A stretch of 64,000 nt of DNA from Galaxea fascicularis. Lineage: Eukaryota; Cnidaria; Anthozoa; Scleractinia; Euphylliidae. Numbering within the stretch: position 1 is the first letter of the stretch; the number at the start of each line of letters is the position of its first letter. Position numbers and translations under genes: made by a program. This document shows, piece by piece, positions 33,401 to 45,400 of this stretch. The notes below the pieces were generated by a model. It saw only the letters and a program-made list of their open reading frames with translations, searched no databases and had not been told where the DNA came from. The stretch is taken from assembly GCA_948470475.1 (NCBI GenBank), contig OX419338.1:29871273-29935272 (forward strand), in the 5' to 3' direction.

Positions 33401-36400
33401 AAATTGTTTTTTAGTGATGTCAGCTGTGTTATTTGGCAGTTTGGATTGTGAACATGAGTTTGACTTGTATTTGACTAGTAATGTATGATTACCTAATTGA
33501 TTTTAGAAAATTGAGTCCCTTTGCATGGGTTCTATCACTTGTCATTTATTGTTTGGCAAGAATTCAATACTATCAATATAATTATTTGACCCTGAGGTCA
33601 GTGACATAATCAAATGCCTTGCTGAGTATCTCATTTCCAAAATTGGGCAACATAGTACTGATTGCTTCACTCTCAGTTTGAGGCTGCTGTTTTAGAGCTG
33701 CATTTTTGCCCCAGGTGCTGTTAAAATACAGAGATTTCTTCTTTCAGCAAGCTGAGTTTGGGTTACTTTCCTGTGCAGTGAAGTTGATGGCTTTTGTAGG
33801 GTAAATATTCGCTGATCAACAGGTAATTTTTTCTCAAATATGCATGTAATTACCATTTGAAGTCATGCAACCCTGCAAACAGCACATGCTCTGAAGCATT
33901 TCTCAATGATTGCTTGTGAAATGAGACAAAAACTTCAGTCCATGGTTTTTATTTTGTAGAGGCTTTTTCTGTGGTGCTGCCTTGCTTTTGCTGTGAGTGA
34001 ACTTTTTGTTTGCATAAGGAGGTTTTTATGTTGAAGTATTCGAGTTTTGTGGTGTTGTAATGTTCATACTCCTTGAATGGTGATTGATATCTCTTGCTTC
34101 ACTTGTTAAAGGACATGTAAAAGTAACTTTTGCTGAGAAAATTGAAGAAAGAAGCAAGGAATAACATGGAACATTTTTAAGATTGTGTACATAATTGAGG
34201 CATGACTTAAGTTACTGTTCAGTATAAGCAGAAGAGGCTTTTCTGTCATGTTAAAAATTGATTATGCTGGATTAGGACCTACTGAAATGTAACAAGTTTT
34301 GTTGGTATTAAATGAAATGTGATTTCTGTAGGGCCATTTTTATTGCATTTTAATTTTCTGGTTCAGTTTTTGAATAAACCAAACATGTTTAGTCTTGGGC
34401 TTTTGTACTTGTAAATCACTGCACTGCCTTATGATTAACAGAGTGCAAACTCAGCTTAAAGATTTCTTATCCATGCACTGCATAGTTTGTAGGTTTTCCT
34501 AAACCCGGTCAACTTGTTGATGACGTGTCAAACCACTGACTTGCTGTTTGATGCATTAGCTTACATGCATTGTGAAATCAACTTCACAATTTTAATAGGG
34601 TTAAATGCAATTTAACTTAGTTAACGACTAGGAGCAAGTTGTTCAGTTTGTTTGGCAAGGCATGGCGTGGCGTAAGCATTAGTTTTATTAGTATATTTTT
34701 GGGGTGTGCTGGCAGCGTATAGCGTGTGCATGTGTTATTTGTGTGTTGGGCCTTTTCTTGGCGTCTTCTGGCAGTTCTACTGGTCAGCGTACTTTATGCG
34801 TGCGCCTTCACATGTGCTCTTGGTTTTGCTTAGCTCAGCGTTCGGTACGTTGTCACTTGTTGTCACAGTTTTTCCCCTCCCTCCTCTCCCTGTTGGGGAG
34901 AACTCATTGTTCCGTATGACAGGTGTGTGTGATCTGGGGTCTGGTGTGACGGGCGGGGCTCGTGGCTGGGTTGTGGGTAGGGCAAGCTTATGGGGTGTTC
35001 CACCAACCTGGGTTTGGGTCGGTGGTACCAGTCCCCAGATCCCAACCTCCATTTGCAACACAGGCGTTAATGTCAGGCATCAATTCAATACTTGTAGTAT
35101 TTCATTGCACACAATGATAATTAAGATTTTTGTACATCGCTGCTTACATGTACATGTAACGACATCGCACTTTCTAGGGGATTTTTGAAAATAATTTCTT
35201 CTAGTGTCCACCATATAAATATCTTGTATGTCAATTGTTGGGATCTCTTTTTGACAAGTTTATCATCACTTGTCTTTTTGGTTGAAGAACAATAAAGATT
35301 CCAGAAAATGATTCTCTAGTGTTCACAGCTCAGTAAGTAGTGTAGGAAAGAACTATGCAACATAGTGCTTGACAATGTAATACACTGTAAACTATTACAT
35401 TGCTCTGCTGTTTAGTACAGATGTGTAGTCAATTTTAATTAAGAGTTTGGGAATAGCTATGTTGTATAATATGTGACCTCATTTGCGATAAGGGGGATTA
35501 AGGTGACTGGAGAAAACGGCGTTTAAACGAATGTGTTTAAACGCGTGAAAACGCTTTTTGGACGCGTTTAAACACTTTTTTAACTCGTTTAAACGTCCAG
35601 CTCTTTTGAGCGTCAATTTTTAGTTCATGAGCCTCGCATAATTTAACCTCAGGGTGCATATTTAAGCTTACAAAAACGCGTTTGAATGCATTATTATCGA
35701 GGTAAGGAAATGATTATCGCGGGAGCTAAAAAAATTGCGCTCCGATTGAAAGTAACAAGTTTCTGTCTTGTCCGTATGGGTGGATTCAGGCAAAAGAACG
35801 ATTTCGCCAAAACGAAGCCACCGTACACCGTGTGATGAAAATTTAAGAAGGAAAAGTTCAAATCTCAACGTGACAGTTACACTCTGATTTACTATTAACT
35901 CCAAAATCAAAGAAGATGTAACTCTCCACTCAGCCAGAATCAACAATAAGCTTCAAATTAACTACTTACCTTCTCTCTTTCCTCTCTAGAAGTAGTTAAC
36001 CGATAATCGCTTTCGCACGGCTCGATGTATTTCGTATGTATCAGTCTTCGCATGACATGTTTTGTCCTAATCGATTGCAGTAAATTCACTTGAGTCAATT
36101 ACTAACTTGTCATAATGTGACGTGTGTTATTACTGTGGGCTAGGTCGTGACCTCGTAATTTGCGCAAAGAATAGGAAGAATAAACACACAATTCAGTGTT
36201 GGAAAAGCAAGAGACTACTAGCTTCACTGAGAAGATTTGCGTAGCATTGTAGAATGCTTTATTTGGGCACACGGTCGCGAAGAGTGCAGTTTGTCTTGGA
36301 ATACGGACCCAACAAATCAAACCAAGAGTATATTTTTTCATACACGGGTATGAATCCAAAACACACTAAACCAATAACTTTTAGTCCTTGAAAAAGCTCG

Positions 36401-39400
36401 GAAATTTGGGTTTTTGTCCGGAGGTCGAGTATCAGTTACCGAGAAAATCGCTTTCCAGGTAGTCAGTCGACATTGTTTCACGGAGGGACGTTCACAGCAA
36501 ACGCTTTGCTTCCCGTTTGCAGGAAACTTGCAGTCGCTAATCATCGCGTATCAGTGTGCCTATAAACCTTTGGAAACACCGTAAACTCAGTTCTCCACGC
36601 AACCCATGAAGGAAAACAGACAATCGCATTTCTTAAATATCTGACACGGGAAGTGTGTAAAAATGGCGGCAACAATTGATCACGTGGCCATCTCTGCTGT
36701 TTCTGTCGTAAGAGTTGTACTTGATGTCTCGACTAGTAAGCTTATAATTATCGGGGTACCAGGATTATGTTACTTGTTCTATATTTTCCGAAAATAAACT
36801 GTAAACGGAAACTTTAATTTAGCGAGACAGCTCGACTATTTCATGGGAGGTCATTTTATTGAAATCAGGCATATACAGTACTTGGAAACTGGCATTAAAA
36901 AAAGTTAGGTTGAGTAATAAATGAGTAATGCTAGCTTGCCCTGAAAAGAAACCCTACAGCTTGGTCCAGCTCTCCACTGCTCATTATATAATTATATTAT
37001 AATATATGTTTGCTGTATACTTTCGAACAGAAGATGTGATGAATTGACAAAATGTTCCGTTCCACTCAGTCAGTGACTGTTGAGAACCAGGAAACAAAGT
37101 AAGGCCCATGTTAAACGTCGTCCTGCTATCGTGAGGAACGGCAAACCTTGCAGTAAGCACAAGACTTCGTTTCAAACGTCATGCTACTGCAGTGTCGAAC
37201 TCAATTCATAAATTAACATTAACATTTAAACGGGCCGTACAAGTACTAGGAGAGGATAATAGTCTTTTGCCAGAGTTAAAGTTCCATCCAGCTGCCACTA
37301 GTACTTTGTTCACTTTCATCGCTGTCTGATTGACTGGTGTCTGATTCACTGCGGGATAACTCTCGTTCGCTTGCGAAATATCTTTCCTTTGCTGATTGCA
37401 AATCATTGTTGAATGTTTGAGGAAGGTTCGTCGTGTTTAGTGAAAAAGAGTTATCCATGGCTTTTGTTGAACAGCGAGATTTCGAAAGGCAATATATTTA
37501 GCTGTATTTTGGCTGGCATATGGCGTTTTTATCGCCTTATCTACTTGAGTGTAGTGAAATGAAGTAACAAATGCGTAGAACATGATATCACGGGCTATGC
37601 CTCCCTTTCCTTATCTCGAATTCTCGCAAATACCCCATACCGAAACACGCCGGAATGTTAATAATTATAATAACAACTTAGCATTTGTTTGGCGCGTTAC
37701 ATGTATTTTACATCCCACAGACTCAGATTAAGCGAAAGTACCATGAGATGGGGCCTACGGTTTATCGTCCTTATCCGAGAACACTAGAAAGTTTAACCGT
37801 TTATAGATGTCATTGAAATTTAACGCTGCGCCTTCTCCTCAATTACCCTAGACCCTGAGTGTTGAACCGGCCGGGCTTTGTACCTCCGACCTCCCGCACG
37901 GTAGTGCGTTGCTCTAAACTGAGCCAACCGGTTGGCGAATAATTTTTGAGGCTTTCCAGCAAGGGCAATGGTTTCAAGAGGCGAAAAGAACAAACATCCA
38001 GACTCTTGGAGGCGTTTACCTGGGATGCCATGGTCGATGTAACGCAATCCTTTTGTTGTCAATCAAAGGCTACGGATTCGTGAAAGCATGAGGCACGCAC
38101 AGAACTAAAGCAAATAAATGCAGTGAACATTCTGATTCGATTGCTAAACGTGTTGGTTTGAGCGGTGAAAAACGCTCAAGTTTGACTGAGGCACAGTCTG
38201 TAAAGTTGACATTCACGGTTCAATACGGCACAAAACCAAAGCAAATAAAAAGATGTTCAGGATCTCGTGTAACAAAAGCATTTGTTTTACTGGAGCACGT
38301 TATGTTTTTCCTTCAAAAGCTTGGAAAAAAGTATGCTAAGCCGAAGCGGACATTTGATTTCTGTGTTCTACAAGACAATTTAATGTGTAATAATCACGCG
38401 GTAGCGCCACGGAGTCTGACTGGGCAGCCCGGTCACTCGCTGTCAATCAGAGTGTGAAGTTGTTTTCGCTTTTGCGTTTTGCCTTGTCGGTTATGTACTG
38501 ATCAGAGTTACTTGTTGTTTTCGCTCAGTCTGCATAAAATACAGACTATTTTACCGTTTGAATCGTCTCTCTACACCTTGTACAACCGGAGAACTGTATG
38601 ACTACTTCTTCGCAAATACAAACAGATAATTCTACAGCGAGATCAGGCAAATGCTTGAATGGTTGAACCGTTCTTTTGCAAGGTTTGTTGCGTAACGAGG
38701 CTCATTAACCTTATGTGTATTGATTTTGTTTAAGCGCAAGCCGCGAAAGATCTAAGATATTATTATCAGGAATCAGGATAACGTTAATTCGTATTTAGTT
38801 TTTTACTTTTATTTTTTTCTAACAAGTACCTTGGACAAATTAGCTAGTCCAAGTTCAAAATGTTTTTATTCATACACCGCGGGTCTCGATTAATAATTTG
38901 AAAATGGCGTTACAGGCCTGCTACGAACGGAGTTGTGTTAATTGACATGAAGAGGTCCAAATCAGCACTTTTCTTTTCCGCACAAACTGCAAGCCTTCGT
39001 TATTGGATCATCGACTTGCAACCTTTGTCTTATAGAATCACTTCAAATCGTGTGTTTCACTGTTGTATCCATTTCGGCTTCATATTATTATGATGATTAA
39101 TTTTGCGTAATTATGTCTTCTAATCAATAATTAGCAACGTTCAAACGCGTTCTATGTCGGATTACTCTTTGAACATTGAAGCGTATTCACGCGTTTTCAA
39201 CGGGTTTAAACGAGACTAAAACCCGTTTAAACACAGTTCAAACGCGTTGACGTTTAAAACGCAAAAAACGCCTTTTCACCTTAATCCCCCTTATCGCAAA
39301 TGAGGTCACATATGATCGATAAGATGTTATTCCAATTGACATCTTGAAGTTCCATTCATCTATACTTTGCTTTCAGAGTGATTGGTTATTAGCTTTTAGC

Positions 39401-42400
39401 AAGATTGAGTGATCTGGTTTAAGGCTTAGCACTGCTGTAGAGACTGTAGTGTTGAAATTAACTTCCAGACTAACTTGCTTCCTGTCCAAACACAAAATAT
39501 GATTTCAGCCAAAGACATGAAGAAGAAAAAGCAAAAGCAGCGTTTCAAGGACATGGACAAGCGTTCCTCTGAAAAAGGGAGTGATCTCATGGAAGCTTAT
39601 ACAGAAAAGCCTGTCAAGGAAGAGGTAAGGATTTTATTTGACAGAATCTCAATATGAGAAAATTGAACATTAATAGAAAAACTACACCAGTGACACTGAG
39701 TAAATTTATCATAAATGCTAGAAACCTATTATCAAAGGGTGTGAGAGGTTTCAGTGTTTAAAGCCATAATAGTTATGAACTTGTATCTTCTCCTTACTGT
39801 CTTCTTGGTATTTCTTTGTGTACTAGTTGGGAGAAGGCCTATTAGTTAAGCTTTACGTGTACTGTCAGTTACACTGTCCTATTTGGACAAAAATCTTAGC
39901 TGCCGATGGCCAATCAGATGCAAGAAGTTTGTTATGGTTATGATTAAGCATGTAATTCTTGAGAATATACAAAATGATCACCAGAGATGGAATGCTCTGA
40001 TATTGAACAGATTCTCCCAACCTATACCCATAAGACATATTGGCAGTTCAGTGAAGAGAATGTTCATATTGATCGTCAGGCTTAAAGTGTTAAGATACCT
40101 GTAATTGTTGAGTTGTATGGAAACTTTTGCAGTACTTTCCAGCATTGGCTCAAGTGCCTTGTTAGATAAAAAAGCAACTATTATGGCAAGTGGTTAACAT
40201 AGACCTAAAAACCAACAGCTGCTTCTGTACTCAAGGTGAATGAAATTAGAACCTCTCTGACCATTTGCTGGTAGTACATTATGAACTATGTCATTTTGCA
40301 GCCACTAAAATTTTGATATTGCAATAACCTGCTTTTTCTTGTAGAACCTTAAAGTAAAGTGATCAGTCTGGGAACTACTAAACTTTTGTTTGTCACTTTT
40401 GTTCATCTTTACATAGACGCCTGACAACAGTGAAGAACCACCAACAGATGAAACACCACAACCACAACAAAAAGAAGCAGCTGAAGATGTTCAGTCAGAA
40501 GACGAGACGTGGGAGGATAAAGAAGGTACTGTCCCATAAAAAAGATTTGTGACTCAGGGTGACAATGTTGTATTTGTAGGCATCGCAAAATGTTGAATCA
40601 GCTGGCAGTTTTAATGGCTTCAGTGGAGTACTATTTTGTAGTTGGAATGTGGAATTTGGGTTTATTAATGATGAGAGCTAGCTACATTGTTGTAATCACT
40701 TACATGTATATGCAGTAATCAGGTTGTCTTGGTAATAATAATAATTTAATATTTCATAATATTTCAAAGTGGCACAGATGATATTTCAGGTCTGTTGATA
40801 ACAACAAAGTAGTGCAGAAATGCCTTTGTTTTGTGATGAAGTACATGTAGGGCAGAATCATTCCTGTGATAACACATGTCTGTGATACTCACTTTCTGAC
40901 ATACAAACACAAAATAAGAAAAAATACATATAACGTCTTTAAATAAGGCAAGGTTATCATTTTGCTATTGGCTACAATCAATTCCACAAGGTCACAAAAG
41001 TGTTATAATAATTTTTTTTTGAAAGCCTTTTCTTAGGCTTGTATCTGTGAGGAATGCTGTGGTTGTTGTAACGGCAAGCCATTTTGTTTCTTTTTAACAG
41101 AATCATGGTCTCCTCAACTTGATGGGGTCGCTGATGCATCACAAGCAGATGGAGCAAAACTCACATATGGGAGAGATTTTCTGTTGCAGTTCCAGACTAA
41201 TCCATTGTGCATGTTAAAACCAGAGGGCCTGCCTGATTTAGAAGTTGTCCTAGGCCAAGCACGACCCCCTGGAAAGTCAGGTTATCAGCAGGCCAGGTAC
41301 AACAGTTTAAGTCTCAACTTGAATAGTAGTATCAAGGTTTCTATCATTCCACTTAGTGCATTTACCTAGTCCAAGGCTGCAAATAATTTTTTTTCATAAG
41401 CAGGTCGGCCAGAGACCAGACCTGACCCGACAAGGAAACAGTCTCGTCGGACAAAAAAATTCCAAGTGAAAGAGCAAAATTAAGAATTCGTAATAAGAGG
41501 TTACTTTGGATCAAAAGTGCCCGGTCAGAGTGACAGACTAGACTAATATTTCGCCGGTCAAAACGTCAAATTTACCGGACAATTGTCCGATGACCGACTG
41601 TTATTTGCAGCCTTGCTAGTCTAAAGATGAAATGATCCTCTATTGGTAGCCATTTCCTCATCCCTTTATTTTTGTTGTTTCCATTGAAGGATGCAAAAAC
41701 CTGAAGGTGGTGAAAATATGTTTCTCCCAACATATATGCGTCAGCAGTCAAGGGTGAGTAATTCAGTCTTTTGAATTAATAATTTGAAGCATGTTTTGCT
41801 AGTGCCAGATCATTAATTTTGATAAAAACATTTAATTTTGTAGATGAAAATTGCCATTTGTATTGAAATTGCATCAGTAATATTGCTGGTTGTTCTGTTG
41901 TTAGTATCCAATCACATGTGCTTGGTCTAGAGGCTGGCTGGCTGGCTGGCCGGCCTACACTAGAAGCTACGTGACACCCCAGACTCCCAACCTTCATTAA
42001 GCAATACAGAAACTGGCAAATTTCATTAACTTAGCAAGCATAATGTGGTGTGACCCTGCTTTGTTTGACTTCCTAGTTCTGGAAGGTGTTTGCTATCATG
42101 ACTGATTGCATTAGAGTAACATTCAGATGTGTTACAACTGATTTTCAATGTTCCAATTGTATTGAATGGTGCAAAACTTTCCTTCAAATTTTCTTGAGTG
42201 TTTTTTTAATCTGTGTGAAAATTTCTGATGTAATGAGGATTGAAAGATAAACACAGCAGTATTAATAATTGTATGGCAAAACGTTTGGAGGACCATGAAA
42301 ACATATACATGTAGTGGAATACTGAATTAATTTTGTTTGCAAACATTGCTGGTAGCAACAGCTGCTCCACAGCTTTGTTGCTTGCTGAATGCTCTAGCTG

Positions 42401-45400
42401 TCAGGTTACAGTTATGCAACATTTCACATGAATTTTTTTCATTCAATAATGCAGGGTAATCCCTCTAACTCAAGACAAGGGCGCAACAGAAACGTGCAAC
42501 CTAAGAAAGTGATTGAGCTCCCCAGTTCACAACCCCAAACTGATGTGAGTATCAACCCTTAAACCCTAAGTGATCAGAATCAAATTTCTCCTTGTGATAT
42601 CAGTGCTTTATAAAACAGTAGTCATGAGAATTAAGGACATGATCTCACAAGATTAATTGGCTTGATATGTCCCCACTACTATTGAAATGTTTAGGGATAA
42701 CAAATGAGAATTTGAATGTTGTTCTTATTATTATTCTTATTCTTATTCTTAGGGTAAGGGTTTTGCTGTTGCTTTCTATAATGGTTGACAGTAAAATACT
42801 ACTAAAACCCTCGGAGTTCTATCACAGGGATGTAGATAATAGCTGGGAGGCGAGGAAAATGCCTTGCTCTTAACTCAATTTCTGGGCTGAAAACCCCTCT
42901 ACAAGCTTTAAAATCTGTAACAGCGGATTCTCATTAACCCATTGATTCCCGTGCCGGCCAAAACCGGCCACACAAGACTCCCATGCTTCAAAACATTGCA
43001 ACTGTCTCAGTTCCACGAATATTGCCTTAACTGTAAGTTGTGAGCACAAAATGGAATGTCCTTTAAATTTGGGTATCCAGTAAATGCAAGAACAAAGTGA
43101 TTTTTACCAAATATGGCCTTTTGAGGTTGGACAAGAACAAAAATGACTGTTTTTTCACGTCAAAGAGAAACGACGAAAATGCCCCTTTTCACCTTTATGT
43201 TTTTTAAAGAAAACATCATCAAAAAAAACAAACTTCAGCCATCATAACAAAATTCAGTCCTTGTTCTAGCTTAGAAATGACATGCATGCTGGGAAACAAC
43301 AAGAATTTTTGACAGCGCCTGTTCCTTTCCCCAGATCTTTCACATATAATCTAGGTCTACAGCCCTTCTGACCTACCGCCAAAAATTCGTGCTCGTGGTG
43401 ATCTTCAGTGCTCACAAATTCCAAAATATGCGGCGGTAGGTCGAGAAATTCATCAATAGTTGGGTCCCAAAGGTACTAAGTGACCGACCGGCCAAATTCC
43501 CAGTTCATTGACTAACATGCCAAATTCGACAACAAAGTACATCACCTTGCTCGGTTCTTTGAGAAAGTGGACTCTTAGCTACCGTCACGCCTAATGATGT
43601 TCATCAGGCAGCCACTACAGATGAAAAATGGCTGTAAACTTGGCAAAAATCGCAAGCAAACCGAATTTGGGCCATTCTTGTAGCTCCACGGATGAAAAAT
43701 AGGTATGTCAGAATGACGCTATCAGAAACCTTGAGCCTCCAGTGCCTTAGGACAGCACCACTTTCCATTGTTTCAAACAAATGCTATGGATCATTTGCAG
43801 GGGGGAGATTACTCCAAAAACATAAAAACGGCTGGGCGTCAATGGGTTAACCCACCTGTTAACTGATAAAAAATTTGATCTACATCCCTGCTATCAGGTG
43901 GTTCGAACAATCTGTCCCAGTGTTGGAAGTGGGATTTGGAGTTTGGAAATTGTCCAACTGAATGTGTTAGGCATGTGCTTTTGTGTGAAAACTGTTTTTT
44001 ACACTTGTCTTTATCCAAACTACAGTGTAGGATGTCACATTGTGCTATCTTGGTTTTTGGCCCACTACTTGTGGTTTGTAATCACCCCCTGTGGCATTGC
44101 ATGTTCTGTGCACCAGTTTTGTATGCCTTGCACAAAGGATCAAAAAAGCATTTGTGCCTTGCCAATCTTCTTGTAGTAGGTCTGATTATGCCATTTTAAA
44201 AGCTTTTTGTACCTGATGTTGATTGAAACTGTTTTCTTTTTGCAGCTGAAGAGAAGCGAGAACAGATGGGTAAGACCAAGTGAGGTGTCTAAAATGGGAA
44301 ATGAAGAGGAATTAAAGACTGAGGTATTTAGATGTTTGGAATTACCTTAATTACTGTAAAGTTTGGAAGGGGAGTTTTGTTTTGCTTGTTGTTTATTCAT
44401 GTAGGGTTGTTGAATTGAGAGAAGTCTGTTATGACTTTGTAATTTACAGTACCGCTCAAAAGTAAGTTACCACCCTCTCGCGAGACGAGAATCTCGTCTC
44501 GCGAGACGAGAGTCTCGTCTCGCGAGACGAGAATCTTGTCTCGCGAGACGAGACTCTCGTCTCTAGAGACGAGGGTCTCGTCTCGCGAGGGCTTAAAAAA
44601 ACTGTAAGTGCCCCTGCTTGAATTTCGCGCGAGACTTATAGCCTATCGTATTGCGAACTTGCGAGTACGCAGACAATTTCGCGCGCTCGAACGAAGCGTT
44701 TAAAATTCACTTTTACCGATCATTTAGAAAGGTTTGTAGACCTAGAAGAAATCAGTGATCAAAATATTTAATAATTTTCATGTTTGAAAGCAAACTCATA
44801 CAAACCGTTCTCGGCTTTTGTGTCATTCGCATTTTTCAATGTCGACGAAATCGCCGATCGAAGGGCGTTAAAGACTCTCTGCTTCTCAGCGTGTTCAGTG
44901 ACACAACTAATCTTTAATGGATTACAGTGGGCTTCTTTTACTGGGTAAACACTTGTTTAGGACACTCTTTCAAATCTACATTATGTTTAAAAGCATCATT
45001 TGTTTCCACAATTTCTATCAATCGACTGAACTGAATTGGATTGCTGCCGCGTACAGTTACATGTAGTTGCCCTATTTCCGGACACTTTTTCCAAAGCTGT
45101 AATAATATGTTACCTCAAGAGAGCACAAACGAGCTGAAATTTAGCCACAAAGTAGCTTCCACTGCTGGTAAGACAACATGCACGCAGTCTTATTAAATTT
45201 CAATGATCTTTACTTCCAAAACACTTTTCTCGGCTATATTGTTCACGGCGGCGCTGTTACAGTTTGCTTTCGTTCGATGTCCGCCGGGAATTACGCACAC
45301 CTCAGCAAAAACGCATTTTTAAAAACTCTTTGGTAGTTTTTCTCGGAGATACAAAACTGCTAACAGAAAATACTTATATGCTGAAAAATCTAGACGTTTT

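Larger units (their letters stand above)
35472..39310. mobile_element. 3.8-kb non-autonomous TIR transposon, TA target site
   Basis: Perfect 35-bp inverted ends beginning TGTGACCTCATTTGCGATAA, flanked by TA on each side. Subterminal regions on both sides contain multiple GTTTAAAC and ACGCGTTT motifs. No transposase was recognised. A tRNA-derived SINE is nested at 37655-37945 and a short Ser/acidic frame lies at 37276-37458 on the minus strand. Confidence 0.85.
29883..39508. other. 9.6-kb eIF4G intron
   Basis: The largest intron. The first 5.5 kb is AT-rich with no supported gene. A GC-richer island lies at 34670-35070. A 3.8-kb TIR element occupies 35472-39310 and carries a SINE. The next exon starts 199 bp after the element. 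Confidence 0.7.

Noticed and set aside
43898..44199. Overlapping frames in the intron before exon 10
   Set aside because: No domain, no conserved features, and the exon at 44246 has its own clear acceptor.
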